A DNA stretch of 64,000 nt from Siphonodentalium dalli (taxonomy: Eukaryota; Mollusca; Scaphopoda; Gadilida; Siphonodentaliidae): NCBI GenBank assembly GCA_032622095.1, contig CP136064.1:145717954-145781953 (forward strand), given 5' to 3'. Shown piece after piece: positions 12,232 to 24,890 of the stretch; positions within the stretch are counted from its first letter, which is position 1; each line of letters starts with the position of its first letter. The notes below the pieces were generated by a model. It saw nothing but the letters and a program-made list of their open reading frames with translations, had not been told where the DNA came from and searched no databases. A program made the position numbers and the translations under genes.

Positions 12232-12317
12232 ACACACACACATACACACACACACCCTCCCTCACCCTCACCCTCTCTCACACACACACACCCTCACACA
12301 CAAACACACACACCCAC
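12232..12317. repeat. CA/CCCTCA microsatellite
   Basis: Imperfect run of ACAC interrupted by CCCTC blocks. The reverse complement of the same composition appears at 62216-62437. Confidence 0.85.
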
Positions 12318-12339
12318 CGACGGGTTATATATATATACA

Positions 12340-13546
12340 CTAGTTAGGCGTTTGCCCGTCACAAAATGACGGGTATATAAATGTTCTTTGTTACTTTATA
12401 GTGTCCGCGGTCATGACCATGCAGGTTCTCATTTCTATATTAGAAATGGAATGGTCATGCTTGTCTTTTTGTCACTGGATGCGCGAGAGAACACTTTATT
12501 TCACAAACAACTGTATCTCTACACCCCTCCCCACATATACGCATGCACATATCGAAAGACACAAAATCAGTATATTACTTTAAATATCACTATGTACTAA
12601 CTGAAACATACTCAATTCGGGAGCCTTTCTTTGGCGACGAAGGGGGCTTACGGCGTATTTTGATCTTAAACGGACCCCATTGGCAGCCTGTATTCAGTAA
12701 ACAGCCTAAGAATCAGAGGCCCTTAATTGTTCTGCATGCGACCCATTTGTGGAAACACTTTGTTTCAATAAAACTCTATTTTATACCCCCTCTCCCAACC
12801 CACATTTATATATGCATGCACATATGGAACGCAACATGCAATAAATATGTTTTATTTTATTACTATATCTATACTAACTGAAACTGGCTCCTTTCGGGGG
12901 CCTTTATTTAGCGGCGGGGGGGGGCACAGGACCATTTGTTCGCTTCGCGCACATTATATGATCTTGAACAGCGCGCATTTCGGGCACATTTTGATTCTTT
13001 TATCAGATTTACACTCAACTGAACGATTAAAAGAGCATTAATTAGCGTCGGCAGTATTGTTTATACTGTATAGTGCCGGCCCGGTAATGTGTTTTTTTTT
13101 CTTCTAACCGAGTTCCGGCGAATCTACTGAACGGTATAGGGTATATATCCACTGGCGGGAGGTCAGACTGTGTCCATTGGCCATCTTCCGGGTACACCGA
13201 TACTCCTTCGATTCCACACTCAATGCACAACGTGCGTAACAAAGACAAAATTATTTACTTATGTTCACACCCCTTTATTTCAATAAAACTATGTTCTAAC
13301 CCCCCCCCCCAACCGACATATATGCATGCACATATGGTACGCAGCAATCAAGATATTTTACTTTATTACTGTGCCTTTAGATTTCACACTCAATACACAA
13401 AGACTACATTCTTTATTACGTTCACACCGAACTTGCAAATTAAAATGCCATTTTAGCACCCATTCCGAACGATGGTTGAGCGTTCGAGTCTTGCCCCTAC
13501 ACCCCACTACATACACTTCCACCACAAAATCAACATTCATTACTTA
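12340..13546 (-). mobile_element. Helitron-like terminus with C-rich internal repeats
   Basis: On the minus strand the hairpin CCCGTCATTTTGTGACGGG (12355-12373) is followed by 11 nt and CTAG, then T: a canonical Helitron 3' end of a third subfamily. To the right are diverged repeats marked by 'CAATAAAACT', a C-run and 'CATATATGCATGCACATATGG' type words (near 12530, 12800 and 13310). The 5' (TC) end was not located, so the right boundary is nominal. No Rep/helicase frame is present. Confidence 0.5.
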
Positions 13547-13753
13547 TATTCACACTCAACCTGAACTGACAAATTAATTTAGCGCCTATTTCCAACAACG
13601 CCTCGGTAGGGCGCGTTGGAGTTTCGTCTACAATAGCAAAGCAAGTGTGGAATTGCGTGCGGCTTCATATGACGCCATTTCGATAAACGTCATAAGAAAT
13701 AGTGTCTATATACTGCATTTGGGGATCATGTCAGATCTCAAGTTTGCTTTGAG
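13547..13753 (+). repeat. Direct repeat, copy 2
   Basis: About 207 bp matching 11889-12111, with a short deletion after AGTGTCTATA. The copy is separated from its partner by the C-rich, Helitron-like segment. Confidence 0.75.
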
Positions 13754-13928
13754 CTTTGACCTTCCTGGGTCTATGTTTCCTTTGTGTATTTTACAAATAC
13801 GTGTGTGTACTATTATGCCAGTCAGCAGCAAATCAGTTGAATATAATTATACCAGTTGTGTTTTTACAAACATGTTTTCACGACAAATCAAACTCAGTGG
13901 ATTCATGCTGACTACCAATCACTGACCA

Positions 13929-16040
13929 TTCATCACCGCGAATCTTGTTCTAAAAACGGGTATCGTGCCGAAAGAATGGACAATTGGTATCATAAGACCA
14001 ATACTCAAGCAAAAGGGTGATCATATGGCCCCAAGCAATTATAGAAAAATAACTCTGGTTAGCTGCATATCGAAACTTTTTACGAGTATTCTGAGTGATC
14101 GAATATCCATTTTCTTGACTGATAATGCTATGTTGAGCGAAGTTCAAGCAGGATTTATAAAGGGTTACTCCACCACAGACCATTCTTACGCACTGTATAG
14201 TATTATCAAACTCATGAAACTTAGAAAAATGAAGATATCTGTAGCATTTATAGATTTAGCTAAGGCATTTGACACTGTGTGGAGGAACGGTCTGTGGGGG
14301 AAACTCTTGTCACATCACATTGAAGGGAACATATTGAATGTAATCCGTAACATATACAACAATGCTAAGTCATGTGTTGCCGCTAACGGGGTATCATCAG
14401 ATTTATTCAAAAGCTCAATTGGTGTGAGACAAGGTGTTAATCTATCGCCCCTCCTCTTTGCTCTATACCTGAATGATCTAGAAAATTTCTTGAGTATGGG
14501 GGGTTGTGACGGTGTTGATTTTTCTGGATTAACAGGTTTAAGGGTTGATACATACATCCATCTTTTTATATTGTTATATGCGGATGACACTATACTGATG
14601 TCCACGAGCGCTAGAGGTTTACATAAAAGTCTTAGATTATTCCAGTTATATTGCGACCGATGGAAATTGGAAGTCAATAGTGATAAGAGTAATATTATGA
14701 TTTTTGGGAGAAAACCGCATAAAACAACCATATTTAAACTCCACGAAAAGCCACTTGAAATTGTAAAGCAGTATCGGTATTTGGGAACATTATTTCACGT
14801 ACGGGGTACTTTTGTAGCCGAGAGGAATGAGCGCTGTAGATCGGCGAAAAAAGCCATGTTCTCGTTGATTAATAAAGCCAGGACCTCACAAATAGATATT
14901 GGGAGTATAGTAGAAATGTATGAGAAAGCCATAGTGCCTATTCTTCTTTATGGCTCGGAAATATGGGGATTTGAAAATATTGAGGGAATATGTAAGTTAG
15001 AACGTTGGTTTATGAAATTTATTTGTCATTTAAAAAAGACAACAGCAAAGTTTTTGTTTATGGGGAGTTAGGTGTATACCCTTTTGATTTAAAAATAAAA
15101 CTAAGGTGCCTTGGCTATTGGGGAAGACTGATTGTGGGAAATCGTTGTAAACTAGCATATAAACTGTATTGTATGATGTATGATCTTCATGGTTCTAACC
15201 AAATCGAATGCCCTTGGATTGATTGACTATGTGAAAACGACGCTATTTGAACTTGGCATGATCGAAATCTGGACGTATCAACATGTACAAAACACTAATT
15301 GGTTTTACGAAGCTTGTAAGAGGAAGATATATGACCTTTATATACAGCAATGGATGGGAAATATACGATCCTCTACTAGATGTATTTTCTACAATCAGAT
15401 CAGGTGCGATTTTATTAGACCTAAATACTTGTCACTTCCATGTATCAGCAGTGTAACAATATTGATGAAATTCAGAACCAGAAACCATAAGTTAGCGATA
15501 GAAACCGGATCGTGGAATAACATAAGTCACTCTCAGCGAGTATGTTCCCTATGTGAGCAAGGTATTGGTGATGAATACCATTTTGTTCTCACATGCGAAA
15601 TTCTTAAAGAACTAAGAGAAAAATATATTGATAGATATTTCTATAACGACCCTACCATATCAAAGTTGATTAAGTTATTCAATACACACGACGAAGAAAC
15701 GGTTAATAATCTCGCGACATTTATTAAGAAAGGGACGGCGAAATTGTAACCACCTCAAACATTGATAATCTATTAATATGCAATGACCGGGAGTGCATCA
15801 GTGGGTGGTCATAGTAAGCTGAATATATACATGTATATATGATGTTACATTCAATTACGTATTATTGCATTTATGTATTGTTACTTTCATTATACATGTG
15901 TGTCAATATATATATTTTATGCCACTCACTTGATTATGTAAGTCATGTATACTCTCTTATCACAAATGTGAAGAGAGAGATATAGTTAATGATTAAAACT
16001 TGAAACTTGAAAAAAAAAAAAAAAACTTGAAACTTGAAAC
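13929..16040 (+). pseudogene. LINE retrotransposon, RT domain to 3' tail, 5'-truncated and frameshifted
   Basis: Reverse transcriptase of a non-LTR retrotransposon, which would copy its RNA at a nicked target. The frame opens near 13929 in the RT fingers (LVLKTGIVPKEWTIGIIRPI), with no endonuclease upstream, so the copy is 5'-truncated. RT motifs follow in order: FIDLAKAFDTVW, GVRQG...SPLLFALYLND, the catalytic YADD (14577-14588, intact), then WKLEVNSDKSNIMIF and YRYLGTLF. The frame ends at 15071, but homology continues in another frame from about 15040 (VYGELGVYPF) and again in a third from about 15200. The polyprotein ends at 15749 with a C-x2-C...H-x4-C knuckle (CSLCEQGIGDEYHFVLTC). The 3' UTR ends in a run of A flanked by TTGAAAC repeats at 15987-16040, the usual LINE tail. 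Two frameshifts make it inactive. Confidence 0.88.
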
Positions 16041-16099
16041 TTGTAATTTAATTTATTAAATAAAGAAAAGATATATAAAATTGTATATGTTAATTGAGG

Positions 16100-16182
16100 G
16101 TCATTATAAGCCGGGGGTCCGTAAGAACCGGGGTCCGTATAAGCCAGGGTCCGTAAGAGCCAGGGTCTGTATCAGCCACAAA
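16100..16182. repeat. Short tandem repeat, about 19 bp unit
   Basis: Four to five imperfect copies of GGGTCCGTAAGAGCCA-like units. Confidence 0.75.
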
Positions 16183-19100
16183 CCCTTGAAATAGAGTGGC
16201 TCGTTTATCACAGGCCATACGATATTACAGACAAGTATTATTAATTCCCAACTGAGATATGTATATAAATTCTGGCCATCAATTAAATCCCCGTGCATTT
16301 GAATGATAGATAACCAGATATGTATGTTTGAAAAGATATAGAGGTTAATTGCTGAAATAGCCAGTGGAGATTCAAATCTGACATTCGCGATGAACGAGTA
16401 GCTCGTCGGTGCGGAGGTTTTCTGACGCCAAATGGAAAGATAACAAATGTCACAACAAGCGGAGTGTTTTTTCGTAATGCTGGAGATCTACTTTTATATT
16501 ATGTATTGGTCTATAAATTAATTCAATTTATATATATAATCCGTCGCTTGAAGGGTTATATACGTATCTCAAACACTGATGCATATTTTGGTAAATTGAC
16601 TAATAATTATAAAACATGGATTTTAGCAGGGTATTCAACATCTCAATTCAAGTGTTATATGAGTCAGCGAAACCTTTAATAGGCGCATTGTATCCGGTGA
16701 CAGAGATTCATTGTCATGAATGTGTACATACATCTATAGTGTGTATAAAGCGAGTAATGTGATAGCCACGTCACAATAATATGATATCATATATAGACGG
16801 AAATCCATTTTATGTAGTAAAACAGATTTGTCGTCAGTGTGCTCACCATAAGTTCAAGTTATGATCAAATATTTCAACACCCGGAAATATCATATCGGAC
16901 TCCTTCAGACAAAGAAACTTGGATAAAGAGACCACCATCGTATATGACGCTAATTTATAAATTTACTCAAAATTATATAACTAAAATGTCCGCTAACCTG
17001 ATCGAACCAAACTGGCGATTAACATTAACGTACCGGAAGTTCTAGAGAAAATTTCGGTTGGCAATAGGTGTACGCATTACCGATTATCGCCAGCTCATTT
17101 CAATGTGTATATACCCTATTCACAGGCGGGTTTGTTATTACACAATTTATGTCCCAAATGATCCAACAACAACCCATAAAGTCAATACCGCCTGCAACAA
17201 GAGTTACTTAACTCCAGAATCAACAATACAGGCGTAATACCTAACAAACTTATCAGATGTAAGACCACCAACGCGATTGTGTTGTTTTCGATAATAAAAC
17301 CTGGGTACAAAAACCAACGATTCTTGCAAGCTGTGAGTGGAGGTTTAATGGCGAATAAAACAAAATGACATTCGGCGGTTGATTGGTGATTTAGTGAGCG
17401 ACGCAGACAGTTTGTGTGGGTTTTATTGCTACGATCAATTGATTACGACGTGAGGCACCTCGCATTTAAATCCATACCTATTACATCGCGTTTGTCCTAC
17501 AAATTAGCGGTAAATTAAACGAAATCGTTGTGACATCGTACTTATGAACACTCTCTTGTTCAAATGGTTCATTTGGCGGCATCTTGAAATCAAAGCCAGT
17601 TTCGTTTAACCCATCTAGATCCCGTTGTCCCCCTATATAATAGTGCTACAAAGGTTATCCGATTGACTTGCTTAAGGTGGCGCTGATGTGACTTTTTATT
17701 CCAAAATCACAGAAATATCAATTCCTCATAGCCGCAAATCCGAAAGACTTGACTCAGTCAACCGATTTGAATGTATAGTCAACTGGACATAATTTCTTAA
17801 CCAGTTCTATACTAAAAGGATTCTCCAACTCAGTTATGAAAGTATCCATTGACATGATGTATTTTTCATCTGGATGGTGTTCAGAAAATATAAGAGACTG
17901 CAGATAATATAAGTACGGAAGGAGTCCTATTTATGGGAGAAAATAATAATAAGTTCAACAAACGACTTAGTATCTTAACATTTCCTAAGGAATAACTACT
18001 CGTCAATGAATAATTAGTATAGACGGGATTAATTTTAGCTACTGTTGTATTGCAAAGGGAGATAATTAAGGTGACAGTTTTTTTAATAGAACAAATTTCT
18101 AACATAAAAATTACAAACTGTAGCTGAATCCGTATGAAAATCGCAAAAACATAAAGCTAATATTGTGATCTAATACACTCACTTGTATATTGGTTCAAAT
18201 AGATTCATTTTGATAGATAATTTGCACTTTCTTTTGAAAACCAGTGTCGTTTTGAATGAAGTGTCCAAAATTTCGTTAATAAATCTTTTCCCGAAAAATA
18301 AACCAGTACTTGCACTAGATAAGTATAGCTTTCCGATGAATCCAATATTTGAATATGGGTGGAAGATTAGGATTCTGAAAAAAAGAAATCCATGGCTGTC
18401 AATTGTGAAATAAGCCAACTTTGTGCCCCCTTAAAATTTAATTAACTGACTGGGTATAATGGAAACGGCCATCCAATTTGGCATCATGAAACTGCTATAT
18501 GTTATGATCCATATATACGGAAATACCAACGATCGCATTCGTGCGAGGTTTGATGATCAGATATTGACTTGCAAACGAGGGACGTTTATCAGCACTATCT
18601 GCAAAATTACGCCTGTGATATGGAGCGTTTGTGGTTTTCTTGTCCATTCACGTCGAATATTATATAAAGATCGCCACTAAAATAAGCTTTATAATACTTA
18701 TACTCAACGTAATGTGTATGTTTGTGTGAAGCCGCCATGACTGAAGCTTGTTTGTGGCAAATGACTTGCATAGTGACTGATATATTATTTCAAATGTTAT
18801 TAGTTTGGTACATATACTGGTTAGCTGAACATTGACTAACTTTATGTCAAATTTTGCGGTTTGAATCTTCAAATTATAGTATAGTAATGTTCAATTTGTC
18901 ATATTACACGGCTCGGTTCCGAGAATGATTATTATTAGTTATCTTGGGCAATCGTGTGTACATGCATGTAGATGTAATATATGGAATAGGCATCCGAGCC
19001 GAGGGGTTCAGAACGAGACATCCAGGAATTAAATCTCCATGTACCCCACGAATGTTGCCAGAGATGACGATTTTGTCCCCACAACAATAACCACATGCAG

Positions 19101-19259
19101 CCTCAATTTAAGTGTGTTTTTCATAGATTCTCACATTAACTCGCGAACAACAATAAGAATAATTCGGTATATATCCGACCTGTTGTTCCATCGTCATGTG
19201 AAGTCAAACTAGCGTGCTAGAGAAACGTCACGATTAGTGGAAACAGTTATATACTGCCA
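16183..19259. other. No recognised gene
   Basis: AT-rich. Frames up to 79 codons occur on both strands at 18179-18418 but are reverse-complement shadows of each other, with no motifs. No repeat array is obvious. It could hold an undetected small exon. Confidence 0.45.
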
Positions 19260-19780
19260 GTTCAAGTGTCATTCACAGGCTATACCCCTCAATTTCACGT
19301 GCTCATATACCCCGATGTTTCGCGCACGTCCTCTTACACACCGTTGTCAAGGGTAATAGGGGTACCGTTATATGAACGTGGCGTAAAAGCCCATCAGATT
19401 CCCGCACGACGCCGCAGGGACGCAGCCATGAGGGCCAGGTGGAGACAGGGGAAAGCTGAGAGACGCCCAGCTCCCCTCCACTTGGACCCCGGGCAAGAAC
19501 AGTCAGTCGACCAAAGCATTAGCACCAACGGGAACAGGGACGCGGATACCACCCGGATGTCCCTGTCGTCGAAGTGGAGATGTTAACACCACCCAGCCAG
19601 TCTCCACCAGGGACGGAAACCACCACCCCCGTCCCTGCGACGCCGAAATATACCGAAAAGCCGGCATCGGAAACTTTGGAAGAAAGGATCGAGCGGAACA
19701 GGAGACAAATTTAAGACACCATCAAAAGACTTCACTCAGCAGGAAAGATCCAACTATGAATTCTTCCTGCTGAGAGATAA
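19260..19780 (+). other. GC-rich segment with unrecognised 106-codon frame
   Basis: Base composition is clearly more GC-rich than the surroundings. The frame at 19266-19586 gives a basic, Arg-rich peptide (RRRRDAAMRARWRQGKAERR) followed by an Asp/Ser/Thr-rich part. I do not recognise it. A hairpin (12-bp stem ACTCAGCAGGAA, 19734-19745, pairing with 19763-19773) lies downstream. Its position beside the inverted repeat at 19928-20611 suggests it is part of a mobile element and not a host gene. Confidence 0.3.
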
Positions 19781-19927
19781 AAAGAAAAGCAGTACGCGGG
19801 CGAGATGAGTTAGATCCCTCGCCCGGAAAAATCTGGATCGATTCGGGACGGATTCACTATACATCATTCCCACCACTTCCAAAAGACACAAATCCCTGAA
19901 GAAGTAGAAGATAACAACGTCAAAACA

Positions 19928-20611
19928 CAGGCGCCTGTAACGCGCTCCGCTGTCTATCCCCCTTTTGCGCTGCCCATATACGCCGCTTCTATATACGCGC
20001 CTGCTTCGCGTTAATGGTACTATAATAAGGACAAGGGGAACTGTAGATATTTCCCGCTTTACCATCGCTCGGGAATCGGACAAATTTAGCCCGTTTATCC
20101 GAGTAATGCTATCGATATATATAACCACGGGTGTTTCGGCGAAGGATTCCTCTTTCAATCAATACCACAAACTCCCCTCGTTACCATTTATATCCATAGC
20201 ATTTGATAAATTTTTTACCACCGAATATTATCTCCGGAGAGCGTAAATTTTCGGATTGATCCTATACTCAGAGAACAATGGCCGATATGTTCCTCTAAAT
20301 TCACCCCCATACAGCTTACTATAATTAAAAATCGATCAAACGATCAACTAAACATCTAGCGCTCAGTGATATCAAATGCTATGGCTATAAATGGTAACGA
20401 GGGGAGTTTGTGGTATTGATTAAAAGACACACCCGTGGCTATATCGATAGCATTACTCGGATAAACGGGCTAAATTTGTCCGATTCCCGAGCGACGGGAA
20501 ATATCTACCGTTCCCCTTGTCATTATTATAGTACCATTAACGTGAAGCAGGCGGCATATATTGGAAGCGCAAAAGGGGGGTGCGGACAACGGAGCGCGTT
20601 ACAGGCACCTG
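19928..20611. repeat. Large inverted repeat (arms 19928-20208 and 20370-20611)
   Basis: The left arm begins CAGGCGCCTGTAACGCGCTC and the right arm ends with its near reverse complement. Between them the arms share GGTACTATAATAA, TCGGGAATCGGACAAATTTA, CGAGTAATGCTATCGATATA and CCTCGTTACCATTTATA. The arms differ by several small indels and the spacer is about 160 bp. The two opposite 134- and 81-codon frames here are mirror shadows of the arms. It is probably a foldback-type element or an inverted pair of the same repeat. Confidence 0.85.
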
Positions 20612-20689
20612 TGGTAAAAAATGCATTTTTTTTTCTTTTCTTTTTTTTGTTTTGATTATTGAATTTTAAATTAAGGCAAAAAAAAAAAA

Positions 20690-23600
20690 TATATATATAT
20701 ATATATATTCCTTTATTTCCTCCATTGCTGGAGAGCCAGTAAATAATTAAATACAATACAAATCACAATACATATATGGCTGCATATGTATAATATAAAA
20801 TATACAAAGATAAATATAACCAAAAATATAAATTAAGTACGTCACATGGTATGGTATATATTTGGGATCAGAGACCCCGCCTACAAAGACCTTCTGCGAG
20901 AAGTTAACTTGCATGTGTACGTGTATAATAAAATTTGCAGAGTAAATTCGTACATAAAGACCTGCTGTGGCCATGACAATTAATGCATCGTATGTGTGAA
21001 TTGAGCGCATGTTGTGCATGCGGTATATAGTGGGTCATCCCAGCGCAGGTTTATCCCCAAATCAGTAAATATTTCCACTGATTTTGAATTAGTATCTAAC
21101 ACTTCATTTCTTTTTTGTTTGGGGGATAATAAATATATATTGCTTCACAAGATTACAAGTTTGTCCTTCGCTATGCGGATGGTGTTGAGGACTCTGAAAT
21201 TGTGCCAAAATGCGGCTGTATGTGCAAATGACGTTACCGTACCATTTCCGCGTACGTTGTCCATAATAGAAATGTCCTTCTGGTCAAAAAAGTTATAAAT
21301 TCAGTAACAGATTCTACATGGCGACTGACAGTTTGGGGTACGCATGCTAGAAACACTAGCATCTGTTCGTTATTTGACATTTCCTCGATAGCCATAAAAC
21401 AATCTATTCCGAAGTAACTAAGAATGCAATACCACGTGTCGTTCCTTATTACGGTCAAGTTGTTGGTTGTATGATGAAGTATGACATGTTCGACCGTGGT
21501 ATTGAAAGTTGTATTGCACAGGGGACATCTTCCCGACTGCGTTATGAGATTTGCAATTGTGGCACACTCTTGCCTAAGTTTCGGGAGAGAGCGACATATA
21601 TGCCAGAGCGGCGAGACTTTGAGAGTTGAATAACATGCCGCAAATGGCATGAGTTGGATGTCCTGTACCATTCTTAATCTCCAGTCACGTTCCTGTGTTA
21701 TTTTGACATTTGCTTTCACTAAGCTTTTCCATGTCTCCTTTGTCGGGAAGGTGCCATCGTGTGCGTAGACAGTGCAATAGTCCAGTAAATCATATTTAGT
21801 TATATATAGAACATTAAAAATGTGGGATATGAACGATGATTCATCGAGGTTCCCAAGTGTAAAGTGGTCATTTAACCTGGGTCGGAATATTTGTTTCGAG
21901 TATTTATCATCGCGTGTGTTGCAGAGATTGCCAAAAAAGGTAAATTGCCGTTTTTCAATTATAGAGATAATTGTGGCTGTGCCGAGGAGACATAATACCA
22001 CGTCTGTTCTGGAGCGGGCCGGGAGGACTTGAATTTGCTTCAGACAAAATCGATGGACCCTTTCTAGTTTGAGTTCATTGGCCGCAGATAATGCACACAT
22101 GAGTTCTGAACCATATAGACTAGTTGGTAATATTACTGACTCATATATTGTTTTCGAACTTATAGGGGTTATGCCTCCAGAATACATCCCCGCGTTGCTC
22201 AACATGAGGTACACTGAACGGATTTTGTGACTTATGTAATCTGTGAAGTGGGTTGTGTGGTTAATTCTATGAAGGGAAGGTGTTGTATACTATCTGCCTC
22301 TAGTACTGAATTATCACCTAAGTCCCACTGTTTCCGCGTTCTATGATTAAACAAAGATGTCGATTCGTTAAATATGACCACCTTACACTTATCAGGGTTG
22401 TATATGAACCTCCACATGTTTGAGAATTGTGAGCATATATTACATAATGCCTGTAGTCCTGGTCCGGTCAATGACAACAGTGTCATATCGTCGGCCTGAG
22501 TGGGACAAGCGCAACTAATGGAGTTCAGACACATGCCATACTGAGATGTTTCCAATTCGTATAATAGATATTCAATGAAAATCATGTAAAATAGAGGAGA
22601 GATGATACTTCCTGTCGCGTGCCTTGTTGCATGTCAATTACTCTGGATGAGATGTTATTGTAGCGGACCATACACTTGATATCTGACAAGAAAGATTTAA
22701 ACAAGTGCCAAATTTTACCACAGAATCCCCGATTGTATAGTTTCACTAGAAGTCCGTTGATCCATACCGTATCAAAAGCTTTATGAGTGTCTATGAAGCA
22801 TGAGTAGAGAGGACTGTGGTTTTCTAGTGTAAATGAGATGCTTTCGTGAATAACGAATGATGAGTTCATACAACTGACTCCTTTCTGGAAGCCGTTTTGA
22901 AGAGGATGCACCTTTATGAGCTCTGGTGTAAGTGTTTCCATTCGGAGAAGCATCACTTTCTCCAATAGTTTATACAGGACGGGTAGTAAAGAGTTATCGT
23001 TCGGTAGCTATAAAATTTTGTTTTGAGTTTGTTACCTCCCTTGTGAAGGGGGGTCATGATTCCCCGTTTTGCTTGCTCAGGAATGTGACTGAACTCCAGC
23101 ATTTTCGACAGCGTGTATGCAACAGCATATCTCAACAAATCTCCCCCATAAAGTATATGCTCGTATGAAAGGTGATATATTCCTGGAGCTTTACCTCGTT
23201 TAACAGTGTTCATGACGCTTTGCAATTCATCTGTAGTAACACTATACATTAACAGGTCGTTGAGTTCAGATTTATCATCGCAATTTTGTATCTCCATGAT
23301 TCGGTCGTTCACGACCTTAAAATGTTGTTTGTCAAAAGTATCGCGTTCCAGTGGGGAATACAGAGTTTCAATATAATTTCCCCAGGCGTCTATCACCTGT
23401 GATGGTTCCCTGAGGGTTAATCCGTTTACTTCAAATAAGTTGTTGGCAGATGCCCCACTTCCGGTTCGCCTTTTATTAAACTCGCGGTAGAATTTATTTA
23501 TATCTATTTCCGCTAAATTATCGAGGCGTTGATCGACTTCACTTAGGTATTTCTCGTTGGAATTTCTCAACTTACACCGAAACAGGCGCTTCGACTCTTT

Positions 23601-24240
23601 GTATTTAGAATTATTACATTCGCGTGGTCTCTCAGCCTCGATCCATTCGCATCTTTTGATTTTCATGACTTTATGCAGTTCAGTTAGTTCTTTATTCCAA
23701 AATGGTTTGAGATGCCGTTTGAATGTTTTAGTTGGAACCGTTGATTGGGCAACTTCGTGTATAACTTGCACTAAATGATCATACGATTGCTCAAGCTCCT
23801 CAACACTGTTAATCGAGTTGCTTGGAACTTTGGTGTTCATCATCGTCTGATATGAATTGATTATATCAGGCGCTGTGCGCACCTTGTTCCAATTATAGTT
23901 TAAAGGCGCACACGTGGCTTCCTGTTTGGGGTCCTGTATATATTGTGTACAATCTAATGTCATAAAGATCGGACGATGGTTCGAAACGTTAAGGGCAGAA
24001 TCGTCTATTACTTCAGCATACCATACTATGTGCACATTGTGAATTGAAAGGAGTATATGATCGATTGTGGTGCCAGGACCTCCGATCGCGGGGACAAAAG
24101 TTGTCTGTGCCCCTCTGCAATCACTCCTACTGTTCACAGAGATGAATTTGCGAATTCTCTGTCGCGAGGATTACGTTTATTTAGGTTGCCATTGAAATCT
24201 CCCATGAACATTACTTGTCCTAGGGCCGAATACATACAGG
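20690..24240 (-). pseudogene. LINE retrotransposon, endonuclease remnant to 3' end, decayed
   Basis: Reads leftward. At 24230-24140 lies the end of an endonuclease-like domain (VMFMGDFNGN, the GDFN motif), then after a frameshift TTIDHILLS and SNHRPIFM at 24137-23990, where SDHRP is usual. The long frame 24137-22953 is the EN-RT linker ending in TVKRGKAPGIYHLSYEHI. The RT continues in other frames: FIDTHKAFDTVWINGL (22790-22745), then CPTQADDMTLL with QADD (22487-22498) in place of YADD. The C-terminal frame 22214-21234 has LSNAGMYSGGITPIS and CPLCNTTFNTTVEHVILHH. The 3' UTR runs to GGAAATAAAGG near 20712, followed by an AT run. Stops, frameshifts and the lost catalytic tyrosine mark it as dead. 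The 5' truncation lies near 24240. Confidence 0.85.
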
Positions 24241-24360
24241 CAATTCTTCAAGGATTGTCCACTTATAAATGGACAATCGGTACCTAAAATGGTCATTAAT
24301 AAATGGACAATCCAACCACGCGTGGCACGCGAGCTTGGGATTGTCCACTAAATGAAGATA
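24240..24360. repeat. Short palindromic GATTGTCCA/TGGACAATC modules
   Basis: The word GGATTGTCCA and its complement TGGACAATC occur four times in about 105 bp (near 24253, 24269, 24303 and 24341), alternating in orientation, with ACGCGTGGCACGCG between. They lie exactly at the 5' truncation point of the minus-strand LINE. Confidence 0.6.
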
Positions 24361-24373
24361 TGTTTTGCTAATC

Positions 24374-24654
24374 CTGCATGTTAGCTTCATATTTAATATG
24401 AAGGGCAATAACTCTATAAATAATATTAATTTGCTAAATAACGGTGATTTGTATGAGAAGAAGTGTTTTTTAAAGAGCGTACCCCAAACCTCCTCCAAAC
24501 CCACCCACCCAAGGGAAGAATTTGACTTATATTTCACAAAAGTTTATCTGTTGTGGTGTTGCAAATTTCTCACACAAATCTCCGTCATTTAGTAAAGGTA
24601 CATTCTTTATAGAGTTATTACCCTTCAGATTTAATATGAAGCTAACATGCACGA
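24374..24654. mobile_element. MITE-like element with 46-bp terminal inverted repeats
   Basis: 24374-24420 (GCATGTTAGCTTCATATTTA...CTCTATAAA) is the near-perfect reverse complement of 24609-24654. The interior is about 190 bp and non-coding. The arm contains the AAGGGCAATAACTCT word common in mollusc repeats. There is no transposase, so it is non-autonomous. No target duplication was established. Confidence 0.75.
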
Positions 24655-24890
24655 TTATCTATATATTCTTTGTGGAAAATTGAAACCAGTTGACAATTGA
24701 CCATAATTAGCTAAATCTTCCGCGAGTTTTTTTTCTTCAAGCAGCATATATATCACGCGTATGTACATAACGTAATTTCGTTTATTTATCGACTTGTAGT
24801 GTCTCTAATACCAAAGTACGTTTACATAATTTGTTTAGGTTGAAATGAGGCATATCTCTTTAAATTATCATAATTTTCTTTTGTTTCCAG
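24655..24890 (+). other. Intron end upstream of Wnt exon; no gene seen
   Basis: AT-rich DNA ending in a polypyrimidine stretch and AG acceptor (TTTTCTTTTGTTTCCAG, 24874-24890). Confidence 0.6.

Noticed and set aside
13646-13656. Possible upstream Wnt exon signalled by a TGGAATTGC (WNC) word
   Set aside because: It lies inside the 210-bp direct repeat and lacks any flanking Wnt residues.
11889-13753. LTR retrotransposon
   Set aside because: Direct repeats are present but no TG/CA ends, primer-binding site, gag, protease, RT or integrase motif lies between them.
19754-20655. 134-codon minus and 81-codon plus frames
   Set aside because: They are mirror images of the two inverted-repeat arms with no domain.
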